Below, one piece after another: positions 17,244 to 25,886 of a DNA stretch of 64,000 nt. The translations under genes were made by a program, and so were the position numbers. Each line of letters starts with the position of its first letter. Position 1 is the stretch's first letter. Source of the stretch: Bifidobacterium sp. ESL0704 (GTDB lineage: Bacteria > Actinomycetota > Actinomycetes > Actinomycetales > Bifidobacteriaceae). The stretch lies in the NCBI RefSeq assembly GCF_029392075.1, contig NZ_CP113929.1, positions 1,860,001-1,924,000 of the forward strand, in the 5' to 3' direction. The notes beneath the pieces are model-generated. The model was not told the origin of the DNA, did not search any database, and was given only the letters and a program-made list of their open reading frames with translations.

Positions 17244-17987
17244 CTATCCGCCTATGTCCCTCTTATTGAAGAGAACAACTGAAATCGCCAGCATTCCAAT
17301 CGCCCACACGGCCATGACCAACGCACCCGGCAAGGGAGAGAGCAGCGGCAACCCGGGATAACCGGTAAGCAATTGAATCCCCGCAAGATCAGGCAGAAAT
17401 CTGAGGATGGGGAATACGGGCACCAGCCCGATGGTGAATCCCAATACCATCGGTACCAACACCACAATGGTGGCGACGATACTGCGTGTGATGACCGTCA
17501 ACGACTGGGCTATAAGCGCGATCAGCAGGTAGTTCAATCCCACGCTCAGCACATTGCCCAGCATCTCAGGGGTGAAAATCAGCGTAAAACACTGTCCCGC
17601 CGACCTTGCGCGTGCCCATTGCTCAAGACAGACCGCCATCGGAGTCGCAACGAGCCCGATAGCCGAAGCCGTCATAGCGGAGACTATTGTCTTGCCCGCC
17701 AGCAAGCGCTTTCTGTCGGGAGTGGCGGCCAGGCTCGTTCGAATCTGGCCGCTTGACCATTCCGCGTAAACGTTCAACGAAGCCAACAGGATGATAAACG
17801 GCTGTCCGAACCCAGCCGTCTCGAACCCTTGATTTCTGACGGCAACCTTCACCGGGCTATTGGCGGCGAATCCGGACGCACCGGCCAGCAGCACAGGACA
17901 AACGACCGCGGCGGCCACGACCAGCATCATCGAACGGGACGTGACCATTTTCCAGAACTCGGAGTGAATCGTACGACACAACATCAT
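17244..17987 (-). CDS. ABC-2-type transporter permease
   Basis: A 247-residue membrane protein starting MMLCRTIHSEFWKMVTSRSMM, with about six membrane segments and the soluble SSGQIRTSLAATPDRKRLLAGK loop after segment 2 that is typical of bacitracin/lantibiotic-type ABC-2 permeases. The ATG at 17987 overlaps the stop of the preceding permease gene (ATGA). It forms one transporter with the permease and ATPase upstream on the same strand. Confidence 0.85.
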   Translation of the reverse strand: MMLCRTIHSEFWKMVTSRSMMLVVAAAVVCPVLLAGASGFAANSPVKVAVRNQGFETAGFGQPFIILLASLNVYAEWSSGQIRTSLAATPDRKRLLAGKTIVSAMTASAIGLVATPMAVCLEQWARARSAGQCFTLIFTPEMLGNVLSVGLNYLLIALIAQSLTVITRSIVATIVVLVPMVLGFTIGLVPVFPILRFLPDLAGIQLLTGYPGLPLLSPLPGALVMAVWAIGMLAISVVLFNKRDIGG

Positions 17988-18742
17988 GCGCCATCCCTTC
18001 GAAAGAAAACGAATCCCGCAATGGCCGAGAGCAGCAATCCCCATACGCCGACGACGATGCCACCGGCCAACGGGGACAGGAACGTTCCCGACCCGGAATA
18101 GGAATACAGGCTTTCGGCGGCCACCGTCGGCAAATATTTAGCCCACGGGGTGAGACCGACGAGAAAATCACCGATTCCAACCACCAACGGGAGCAGCACA
18201 GCCAGGGGCACAATCATCGAACGAGCCAGCACACCCAGCGAAAACGCCAACAGCGCAACCATCGCCCACGCATAGGCCAACCCCGCCAAATGAGCCCACA
18301 CCGCAGCATTGAGAGCGATCGGGCTGATGCCATCGCGCGCGAGATAGTGCGTGATCATCACACCCCCACTCATCGAAGCGAACGACAACAGCATGACGGA
18401 CGACGCACATACCAACGCTTTAATGCCGAACAGCCCCAGCCTCTTCGGCAACGCCGCCAATGTCGTACGAATCTGCCCGGAACGCCCATACTCGCTCGCC
18501 GCCCAAAGGGCACCCAACGCCACCACAAACACATATCCCCACCCGGCCATGTCGAAACCATTGTATTCGGCCGGAACAGGAACGGCCGAATACAATCTCG
18601 GATCGTCCGAACTCACTCCCACAGCCTCGTATGCGTCAACATACGACATGCCCCATGTTCCAACCAGCATCGCGGCGGCAATGACCCACGTCGAACGGGC
18701 CGTGAAAAGCTTATAGAATTCCGATCGCAACAGACGAGTCAT
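17984..18742 (-). CDS. ABC-2-type transporter permease
   Basis: A 252-residue membrane protein. It shares the architecture of the next gene: N-terminal RLLRSEFYKLFTARSTWVIAAAM, the loop EYGRSGQIRTTLAALPKRLGLFGIK after segment 2, and about six membrane spans. The pair probably forms a heterodimeric membrane channel. Its ATG overlaps the stop of the ATPase gene (ATGA), so the three genes are translationally coupled. Confidence 0.87.
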   Translation of the reverse strand: MTRLLRSEFYKLFTARSTWVIAAAMLVGTWGMSYVDAYEAVGVSSDDPRLYSAVPVPAEYNGFDMAGWGYVFVVALGALWAASEYGRSGQIRTTLAALPKRLGLFGIKALVCASSVMLLSFASMSGGVMITHYLARDGISPIALNAAVWAHLAGLAYAWAMVALLAFSLGVLARSMIVPLAVLLPLVVGIGDFLVGLTPWAKYLPTVAAESLYSYSGSGTFLSPLAGGIVVGVWGLLLSAIAGFVFFRRDGA

Positions 18743-19512
18743 TCCCCCACCTCACCATGGGCGTCAGTTCCCGCGCTTTCCGTGATTGCGAAGAACGCAT
18801 CCTCAAGGTTATGATGCGAACCTCGGACCTCATCCAAAGTTCCTTGCGCCATGACCCGCCCATCGGCGATCACCACCACGTCATCGGCCACAGCCTCCAC
18901 TTCGTCCATGAAATGGGAGGACATCAGCACCGCTTTCCCGCTGGAAGCACTTTGCCGTAGGAAGCCGCGCATCCATCTGATGCCTTCCGGGTCAAGCCCG
19001 TTCATCGGCTCATCAAGGACCAGCACCGAGGGATCGCCCAACAAGGCGGTGGCCAACCCCAGCCTCTGCCCCATACCCAACGAAAACTCACCGACCCGTT
19101 TTCCCGCCACAGCTTCCAGTCCCGTGAGGGCCAGCACCTCATCCACCCGCCGAGCCGGCACCCCCGCAGCCATCGCCACCCATTTGAGGTGGTTCCTCGC
19201 ACTGCGGCCTTTGCTCGCTGCAGGGCCGTCCATCGTAAAGCCGACAACGCGCATCGGACATTCCAAGTCCCTATATGCCTTTCCATAAATCGTGGCCGTT
19301 CCCGCATCCGCACGGTCGAGCCCCAAAAGAATACGCAAAGTCGAGCTTTTGCCGGCGCCATTGGGCCCGAGAAAAGCCGTCACCCGTCCCGCCTGAGCGC
19401 GGAAAGACACGTCATTGACCACCGCTCTGTGCGCATGGCGCTTGGTGAGATGCTTGATTTCAATCGCGGACGATACCGTATCACCCGCTTGCCCTATACA
19501 TGTCTGCTTCAT
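18739..19512 (-). CDS. ABC transporter ATPase
   Basis: About 257 residues from ATG 19512 (AAGGAA 8 nt upstream; GTG at 19527 also in frame). Walker A GPNGAGKSS, a Q-loop region with the unusual FTMDGPAASKGRSARNHL in place of the usual Q-loop, signature FSLGMGQRLG (SLGMG in place of LSGGQ, common in lantibiotic/bacitracin-type exporters), Walker B VLVLDEPMNGLDPEG, H-loop MSSHFMDEV. It is the motor of the exporter formed with the two permeases downstream. The kinase/regulator genes just upstream, on the same strand, suggest self-protection against a peptide antibiotic or a related stress. Confidence 0.9.
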   Translation of the reverse strand: MKQTCIGQAGDTVSSAIEIKHLTKRHAHRAVVNDVSFRAQAGRVTAFLGPNGAGKSSTLRILLGLDRADAGTATIYGKAYRDLECPMRVVGFTMDGPAASKGRSARNHLKWVAMAAGVPARRVDEVLALTGLEAVAGKRVGEFSLGMGQRLGLATALLGDPSVLVLDEPMNGLDPEGIRWMRGFLRQSASSGKAVLMSSHFMDEVEAVADDVVVIADGRVMAQGTLDEVRGSHHNLEDAFFAITESAGTDAHGEVGE

Positions 19513-19673
19513 CTGCGATTCCTTCACTGGTCATGAATCCACCTATCACAGGAAACCTGCAAACGCTGGCAACGATGCGCCTCCCGCGGGAATAATTCCA
19601 GTTAACACACCGCAGAAACCGCAATCAAGCCACAAGTCTCGGATTGCCCGCTGCAGAGGGCAAGAACCGGTAT

Positions 19674-20366
19674 CTATCGCGGAGTGGTCACATCGAGACC
19701 AGCCTTGTACCACATCACCGCGATCTGCGTTCGGTCGCGCAGCGCAAGTTTAGAGAGAATTCGACTGACGTCTTTCCGGACCGACGATGTCTCGATCGTC
19801 AGCCTGCCGGCAATCTCACTGTTGGACAGTCCCTCAGCGATAAGGGACACAATCTCATGCTCCCGTGGCGAAAGCCGGGCAAGACGGTTACGAAGTTCCG
19901 GCACGTCTGCGTCGCCGCCGATACGGCGAACGCTACGCTCAACCACCGCGCGCGTGACGCGAGGAGTGAGCACGGCATCGCCTTCAACGACCGAGTGTAT
20001 CGCGGCACGCAACTGTTCTATGGTCACATCCTTAAGCAGGAAGCCGGAAGCGCCGCGCGCGAGCCCGTCGAACGCATAATCGTCCTGATCGTAGGTCGTA
20101 AGGATAAGCACTTTGACCGCCGGGAAAAGATGCGTGATGCGCGCCGTGGCCTCAATGCCGTCCATTACCGGCATACGGACATCCATAAGAATGACATCGG
20201 GCAGCGTTTTGGCCTCTTGCAACATCGCGAGCGCCTCCCGCCCGTTGGCTGACTGTGCACACACCGTCATCGATCCATCGCCCGCCAACATCATCATGAA
20301 CGCGGTTCGCGCCATACGGTCGTCATCCACCAACATCACCCTGACGGGACGCGAGGTATCGTCCAT
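19674..20366 (-). CDS. NarL/LuxR-family response regulator
   Basis: A 230-residue regulator. Receiver domain: VRVMLVDDDRMARTAF, phospho-Asp in PDVILMDVRMPVMDG, Thr/Lys switch residues in VLILTTYDQDDY and GASGFLLKDV. The LuxR-type helix-turn-helix is LSPREHEIVSLIAEGLSNSEIAGRL ... SVRKDVSRILSKL. The start at 20366 is 1 bp after the kinase stop. It lies 162 bp upstream of the ABC exporter on the same strand and most likely activates it. Confidence 0.9.
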   Translation of the reverse strand: MDDTSRPVRVMLVDDDRMARTAFMMMLAGDGSMTVCAQSANGREALAMLQEAKTLPDVILMDVRMPVMDGIEATARITHLFPAVKVLILTTYDQDDYAFDGLARGASGFLLKDVTIEQLRAAIHSVVEGDAVLTPRVTRAVVERSVRRIGGDADVPELRNRLARLSPREHEIVSLIAEGLSNSEIAGRLTIETSSVRKDVSRILSKLALRDRTQIAVMWYKAGLDVTTPR

Positions 20367-20367
20367 G

Positions 20368-21654
20368 TTAAGCCTTCCCTTCCGCTGTTGGCACCGTTGC
20401 ACGGACGTCCCATTGCCCGTCGGATGCACGGACTGTCAGACTCCCGCCATGCGAGGCCAAAGCGCCTTCGAGAATCCGCAGCCCCGTACCATCGTTGCGA
20501 CCTGCGTTCTTGGCCCGGTCAAGGCGGTCGACGTCTTCGGAAGAAATTCCGTCATTGCGAACAGTCACGACAGTGCTTGCCTGACCATGGTCCCACGATA
20601 CCGAAATACGCGTCAGATGCTCGGCATGGCGCAACGCATTGGTGATGCATTCACGAGTCACTCGAAAGACAAGATCGGCACACGTCCTGCTTTCGGGCCG
20701 CTTCCCGGTCTCCATGAACACCAATACGATTCCCAGCGCCCGGATACGATCGAATATCGGGCGCGCATCATCCCACCGATGCAAGCCATCGGGATCTGCC
20801 TCAGCCCCGAACTCGTCAATGCCATCGCGCAAATCCGAGTCCATGGCAGAACCGACAGGACCGTCGGCAGATTCAACATACGCATTGTCGCCAACATCCT
20901 TGGAACCATTAAGCCGTTCCAGCATGCTGCGAGTATTACCAAGGCTTTCCCGGGCAATCTGCTCGATGCCGTTGATTGCCTGAGCGGCCTCATCATCCAG
21001 CTGCCCGCGGCGACGAAGAAGATCTTCCAGTCCTTGCGAAAAGGCGATGATGACCGTCAGACCATGTCCGACGCTGTCGTGCAGCTCGGCGGCCATACGA
21101 GACTGGTCTATGGCCTCATCCCTCTGTGTACCCAATACTTGCGACGCATGTTTGAGCCGTTTCACCTCCAAAGCATCTCCGCGGCGCCCGTCGACGATGC
21201 GATATACGGAAACCCCCATAGCAAGCACGGCCATTGCTATGAATACGACGGAATAGTACACACCGGCAGGGGCATACGGCCACACGCAACGAGTACCTAT
21301 CACCACTATGGACAGCACATCGCAGATAATCTGGAGACCCGTCGGCGCCCAGATACAGAGATAAACACCAAAGAACGCCAGCAGTTGAGAAAACGATTCC
21401 GGATCCGAGCCAACGAACAAGGCGGAAAGTATCTCAAGAAACTCGACGACGATCATCACGTCGGGCCGAGTCCGCCTGAACAGAATCGTGACAACGCCCA
21501 AAACGACGGAAAACAGCAGGAACGCCAATCCCCACCCAGTAGCTGCGAAATTGCCCGTCTCGCTTCCGCCATCTTCGGTTTTCAACCGCACGAACACTGC
21601 CACTAAAATGCACACACCGATACACGGAGCGACGGCGCGGTACAGGTTGTGCAT
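20368..21654 (-). CDS. Sensor histidine kinase (HisKA_3 type)
   Basis: About 428 residues. Six hydrophobic segments fill residues ~5-165, with very short loops and no large extracellular domain, as in intramembrane-sensing kinases. Then come the phospho-acceptor box AAELHDSVGHGLTVIIAFSQGLED and a HATPase domain with CITNALRHAEHLTRISVSWDH (N box), TVRNDGIS (G1) and GTGLRILEGALASHGGSL. The ATG at 21654 is preferred; GTG at 21660 with GAAGAGG just upstream is an alternative. It pairs with the regulator that follows it. Confidence 0.88.
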   Translation of the reverse strand: MHNLYRAVAPCIGVCILVAVFVRLKTEDGGSETGNFAATGWGLAFLLFSVVLGVVTILFRRTRPDVMIVVEFLEILSALFVGSDPESFSQLLAFFGVYLCIWAPTGLQIICDVLSIVVIGTRCVWPYAPAGVYYSVVFIAMAVLAMGVSVYRIVDGRRGDALEVKRLKHASQVLGTQRDEAIDQSRMAAELHDSVGHGLTVIIAFSQGLEDLLRRRGQLDDEAAQAINGIEQIARESLGNTRSMLERLNGSKDVGDNAYVESADGPVGSAMDSDLRDGIDEFGAEADPDGLHRWDDARPIFDRIRALGIVLVFMETGKRPESRTCADLVFRVTRECITNALRHAEHLTRISVSWDHGQASTVVTVRNDGISSEDVDRLDRAKNAGRNDGTGLRILEGALASHGGSLTVRASDGQWDVRATVPTAEGKA

Positions 21655-21953
21655 AATCACCGCCTCTTCGTTACCATCATTGCCAATTCAAGTGAATCCA
21701 GTTCGATTTTATAGCATTGAGACAAAGAGGAAATTGCCAATCGAAAACGGTATCATCTTCCAACGGGGCACACATTCCCGAAACAATTCCCAATCAGCAA
21801 TATCAGCTGGCACATGCCACCTACCGTTCACAGTTTGTCTCTTTGCATCATCCTTTATCCACACCGCAAACAGCATTACCGTTTGCGAATAACCTCAATT
21901 CAAAACCGAAACCAACCTCATATTGCCTGAATCTATTTAGACTTACCCGAACT

Positions 21954-21993
21954 TTGGTGGTGTTTGCCCCCTTAAGAGGGCAAACCCCACCAA
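21954..21993. repeat. 40-bp dyad with 15-bp stem
   Basis: TTGGTGG (21954-21960) pairs with CCACCAA (21987-21993), and GTTTGCCC (21962-21969) with GGGCAAAC (21978-21985), one mismatch between the two helices and an 8-nt loop. No U run follows on either strand, so it is not a standard intrinsic terminator. It is downstream of no annotated gene on the plus strand. Confidence 0.8.
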
Positions 21994-22151
21994 TTTCCGC
22001 CCGTCCCACGCCCCCGACAATGAAGCCAAAACACTGGCCATTTCAGCTCATTCTAATGAGAAGTCCAATAAAGGCACTGCTGCCACTCTCAAAAATTATT
22101 TTAAATACGAAACGGAAAGGACGCCCGCCCGGAACAAACCGGACGAACCTT

Positions 22152-22235
22152 TTACCTAATGGCGACGATGCTGTCCGCCTTGGCTATCAAGGCAGCGATG
22201 ATCGCCACAATGGACTCCCTCAGATAGCTGTCCAT
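22152..22235 (-). CDS. Candidate 27-residue hydrophobic peptide
   Basis: ATG at 22235 is preceded by AAAAGG at 6 nt. The peptide starts MDSYLRES, continues with the hydrophobic SIVAIIAALIAKADSIVAI, and ends in Arg. The composition resembles small membrane-active peptides such as type I toxins, but there is no homology evidence and no visible antisense RNA. The same frame extends further upstream, so chance is a serious alternative. Confidence 0.2.
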   Translation of the reverse strand: MDSYLRESIVAIIAALIAKADSIVAIR

Positions 22236-22711
22236 GCTATGCCTTTTCCTTGAACTGGGCATATACCCTACCCTTATTATGAATGTCGGGGACGGCAACG
22301 TTACCCACCCGGACCATAAAAGCGGGCAAAAGCTTTTACCGGATGGCGTCGAAACCGACAGGAACGTTCTTGAATCGTCCCGTTTTATGCCGCGGGTCGA
22401 CATCCGATTGATTTGGGTGCCGACCCAACGGATTTCCTGGACAATGATGTTTCTGCCCATCCCCTAAAATGATGATAAATTGTCATCCCACATGCAGAAG
22501 CGGTGCGAACCGGCCAAAGACAATCTTCTTGACCCTCATCTCGCCTCGTCAGAAATGTTTCGTTCTGATTATATACGGGCCTATATAACACGCTAAGCAA
22601 TGACAACTCCCGTCAAATATGCCGCAAACCGAAAACACAAAACCACCAATCAACCATCCAATATCTCTCTATCCGCCGTAACTGGATTGCCAACACTTTT
22701 GAACTGTTTTT

Positions 22712-22998
22712 AGGAGGTCTTTTCATGTTGGGTAAAGACGGCTGAGCAGAATGGAACGTTGTCCGTCAAGACTACGTTGCGATTTGTGTATTGTAAGCGA
22801 ATACTACCTGTTGGCAATGCACAATCTGGCTAAGGCTCTTTTTAAAGAGACACGTTCATCAAAGGACCGTAACTCTAAGAAAACCTGAAGGCTGCAATCC
22901 GCTTTCTGCAAAGTGTGGTTTACGATGCCAAATGTGCAAAATCGAAAGTTTTATCATCTTTGTCGTTTTTGACTACCTGACGGCCGATTTAATATGCT
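22712..22998 (+). pseudogene. Strong ribosome-binding site followed by a broken frame
   Basis: TAGGAGGT at 22711-22718 stands 6 nt before an ATG at 22725. The frame reads only MLGKDG before TGA (22743), and then continues AEWNVVRQDYVAICVL before TAA. The optimal ribosome-binding site suggests that a gene once started here. I do not recognise the product. Confidence 0.3.
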
Positions 22999-25446
22999 CT
23001 ATGCAGGAATACCGGGAATTAACTCTTGGCTGAGATAATTTTTATATCTGTTGATGCCCTTTTGCTTTTTGGATTCCTCTTGTGCATATACTAGCCTGCA
23101 ATATTTTTCGCACGCTTCTTGGCTTCTTTGAAGTAACAGCTCTGCGATATTTGACTTAGATAACCCATATGCTGCAACTGCGAAGTTTAACCAGTTCTGA
23201 GAGTATTCTTCCTTATGGCTACCATCGGTTGCTGTAGCTTTTCTACCGTATTCATATGCCTGCTCATAATCTTTTACATTCCAGCAGATATAGCATAAGG
23301 TATTATAGATTGAAGAACTATAATAGTTGTTATCATAACCTAGCAATTCCTTGAATAAGGCATATGCGAGGCCGCGATCTTTTGAGCTATTTGATGATTG
23401 ACTATCCAGAAAATATCTGTATGCAACAAAATATTGCCCTTCTGAAGGATTAAATGAAGGCAATCTCACACCTCGAAAATCGTGCAGCAAAACACCCGCA
23501 CTTATACGGAATAGTCCGACATTCTTACAATAAACGGAATACACCCGTAAAATCATTGCCGCCAACGATAACCTTTTGTCCCACTTTCTTTTACTGGTCT
23601 TGTTGAACTGCTTTTGGCTAGCGAACTCGTCGCTATACGTTTCTAGCCATTTGTTAAAATTATCTGCCGCCTTTTGCTCGTGATCGTATATTTCATCTTC
23701 GCTTGACGCGCCATGGCCTATGAACATTTCATGAATGCTTGACTTTATTAAATTATCATGATCTCCATTTAAATCATCACGTCTCGATTCCAAAGTATTT
23801 AAAGCAGCAACTGCTCCATCTTTCTTAAGAACTTGGGAAGTTAAATTTCGAAGTCCTACTTTGTCGAGCCGAGTGCTATCTTTCAGCACTTGAATTGCCA
23901 CTTCAGTATCATCATGCTCTGCATATATTTCGCCGAGTTTCGTTCTGATAACGACTCCGCCACGCATATCCTTACCTATGCCGGATTTTAAGATATTCAC
24001 GGCTTTGCCGTAGTCGCCGTTCTTGTCGCAGTACATAGCACCATATACATAGGCAAGGGGATTATTAGAATCAGACTTCAGCAAGGTCTGGGAGAAAATA
24101 TAGTTCGATTGTTTTGTATCACCACTCGAAAGTAGCTTGTTTGCTGCTTGATTAGCATATGGGTAAAACTCTTCTTTTGAGAGCAATAGCTGAATCAATT
24201 CCTTATCTTGTATTGTTGTCCCGTCTGGCGATGAAGCATAGTTATTCAGCCTTTTTGCCTCATAATTGTTTACGGTACAGTTCTTTTCCGTACAGTTCTC
24301 AAGATATTTTTTCTTTTTCAAGATTTCTATGCCATTATTGTAATCAACTTCGGCTAACCCTCTCCTTAGTGCAAGCGGTTTTACTGCCTCATAAGGTATT
24401 GGTGTAACGTTTAAGGAATAAAAGCGTTGAAATATGAAATATATATATTTCACAGAATCAGAAAGACGGTTAAAGGCTTTAATACGACTACTTACCTCTT
24501 TGTTTAAAGAACCGGGAGTTCCATCAAAAGTCTCTCTATTTTTAAGGTTTGGCTGTATCTTCTTGGCTTCTAAATTAGTCAGTATCCTGAAATCATGAAA
24601 GTATTGTGCTAATTCTATACAGTGTTCAGATGATGCTTCCAAGGTTTCATAATATTCATCTTCCACTGTCATGATGAACATTATTCCTTTAATTTTAGTA
24701 TTCTTGCAAAATCGTTTCACTTCATCGCAAAACACGTCAAGCAGCAGATTCGCATTCATAAATACGTTAACGTTATCAAGTACAACGATAACCGTCATTG
24801 GAAGACCTGCAATATGTCCAATAATATCATTAAGCGCATCCCGGTAATTGCTATCTTTATCACATATGGACAAATATGGAACGATAACCCTATACTTATT
24901 ATCGTCCAATGAATGCAATTTCTCGTATACGGCGCGAGACTTACCAATCTGATCCCGACCACTTACGATTAAAGGCTTGGGGCCATCAGCATCATCGGGT
25001 ACATTCTTAAGGGCATCTTCAAAAGCATCTTCAAAAGCATCTTCTGTACGGTAATTGCGAATATATAAGCCTTCTTTATATTGAGTAACACCAACGTCGG
25101 CTGGCCGAAGTTCCGTAGGCTTAAATACTCCAAACAAATGGCTTGCGCTTTTTTTTGTTTTATGCTGTTTCCAAAGATAGCCGATACCAGGCACTATAGA
25201 TGAGATAATTCCAACCACTGCGCCAATGTTAGTAATTATCGACCCCAGGTCTGAAGGCGAACCGCTATTTTTAAAAGAAAAATTGGCTTTGCCAAGTATC
25301 GTTGTTGCTATCATTATTACATAAACAATTACAGCAATAACAAGAAGCCAGGGCGAACTTTTTTTACGCAACTTCCAAGTGAAGAAAAATGCACCAAGCG
25401 CAATCGTTGCGAATGCAAAGAAAGCGATATTAAGATAAAGTATCAT
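22999..25446 (-). CDS. Membrane-anchored STAND-like NTPase with C-terminal TPR-like repeats
   Basis: 815 residues, AT-rich codon use unlike its neighbours. Three membrane segments fill residues 3-23, 33-51 and 68-91. A P-loop NTPase follows: Walker A GRDQIGKS (163-170), Walker B VIVVLDN (219-225), a sensor strand GIMFIMTVEDEYYE (254-267), and GTPGSL (309-314), which fits the short Gly-Pro motif of STAND ATPases ahead of a winged-helix region (~325-385). From ~430 to the end there are helical repeats of TPR type (for example DYGKAVNILKSGIG, DTEVAIQVLKDSTRLD, DYEQAYEYGRKATATD). Membrane effector, STAND switch and repeat sensor is the layout of antiviral STAND (Avs-like) and NLR-like proteins; that function is inferred. 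AAAGGAAA precedes the ATG. Confidence 0.75.
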   Translation of the reverse strand: MILYLNIAFFAFATIALGAFFFTWKLRKKSSPWLLVIAVIVYVIMIATTILGKANFSFKNSGSPSDLGSIITNIGAVVGIISSIVPGIGYLWKQHKTKKSASHLFGVFKPTELRPADVGVTQYKEGLYIRNYRTEDAFEDAFEDALKNVPDDADGPKPLIVSGRDQIGKSRAVYEKLHSLDDNKYRVIVPYLSICDKDSNYRDALNDIIGHIAGLPMTVIVVLDNVNVFMNANLLLDVFCDEVKRFCKNTKIKGIMFIMTVEDEYYETLEASSEHCIELAQYFHDFRILTNLEAKKIQPNLKNRETFDGTPGSLNKEVSSRIKAFNRLSDSVKYIYFIFQRFYSLNVTPIPYEAVKPLALRRGLAEVDYNNGIEILKKKKYLENCTEKNCTVNNYEAKRLNNYASSPDGTTIQDKELIQLLLSKEEFYPYANQAANKLLSSGDTKQSNYIFSQTLLKSDSNNPLAYVYGAMYCDKNGDYGKAVNILKSGIGKDMRGGVVIRTKLGEIYAEHDDTEVAIQVLKDSTRLDKVGLRNLTSQVLKKDGAVAALNTLESRRDDLNGDHDNLIKSSIHEMFIGHGASSEDEIYDHEQKAADNFNKWLETYSDEFASQKQFNKTSKRKWDKRLSLAAMILRVYSVYCKNVGLFRISAGVLLHDFRGVRLPSFNPSEGQYFVAYRYFLDSQSSNSSKDRGLAYALFKELLGYDNNYYSSSIYNTLCYICWNVKDYEQAYEYGRKATATDGSHKEEYSQNWLNFAVAAYGLSKSNIAELLLQRSQEACEKYCRLVYAQEESKKQKGINRYKNYLSQELIPGIPA
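25011..25048. repeat. 12-bp tandem repeat coding EDAF
   Basis: Three 12-bp units (gcatcttcaaaa on the plus strand) encode repeated EDAF in the linker just before the NTPase domain. Exact repetition points to recent slippage and a tolerant linker. Confidence 0.8.
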
Positions 25447-25886
25447 TCAATTTCCTTTCTTTCTCTGGAATGGCATTGCAGTTTTATAATCTCAAAAACC
25501 AAAAACATGGCAGACTGTTTAACGATTGCCAAAAACTTTTAGTTCAAGAAGCATAACTACACCAATACTTGTCAGCCTTCACTCTAACTATTTATCTCCT
25601 TAACAACTCATTTAGAGATTACTTAATTCTGCGCTGCACTTAGGCGACCCGTTGTTACATTGGCGTATCTCGCAATCGTCGACGCATAATCGAATGTACC
25701 AAGATTGCATCGTTACTGACGCTAGCCGATTTGTTTGTCAACAGTTTTGAAACTAGACATTGCCAAACAAATCGGTAAGAAAGCACGGGCATACTGTCAT
25801 GGGTAATGCAAGCCGATTATGACATGGCCTTTCTTATTCTATATTCCTCAATCAGGCGTTGTCTGATAAAACAAGTCATTCCGGTT
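25447..25886. other. 440-bp AT-rich gap with a long inverted repeat
   Basis: This gap separates the zinc-ribbon gene from the NTPase gene, both on the minus strand. CCGATTTGTTTG (25726-25737) and its exact inverse (25764-25775) are 26 bp apart, and the centre holds a smaller palindrome AGTTTTGAAACT (25743-25754). TGTCAT ... ATGACA arms lie at about 25796-25825. No gene is seen. The NTPase promoter must be here; TATAAT-like sequence occurs near 25477-25482. Confidence 0.7.
25726..25775. repeat. Inverted repeat with perfect 12-bp arms
   Basis: Arms at 25726-25737 and 25764-25775 with a 26-bp spacer that carries its own 12-bp palindrome at 25743-25754. It could be an operator for a dimer-of-dimers regulator, an RNA structure in the mRNA leading into the NTPase, or an old transposon end. 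Confidence 0.85.

Larger units (their letters stand above)
21661..22998. other. AT-rich 1.3-kb gap with decayed coding traces
   Basis: No convincing full-length gene. It marks the left edge of the AT-rich accessory island. Visible items: a 15-bp stem dyad at 21954-21993, a direct repeat of the type CTTTTACCnnATGGCGnCGA at about 22149 and 22337, a tiny hydrophobic ORF (22152-22235, minus), and a very strong ribosome-binding site at 22712 followed by an interrupted frame. These look like remains of one or more mobile or accessory genes. Confidence 0.5.
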
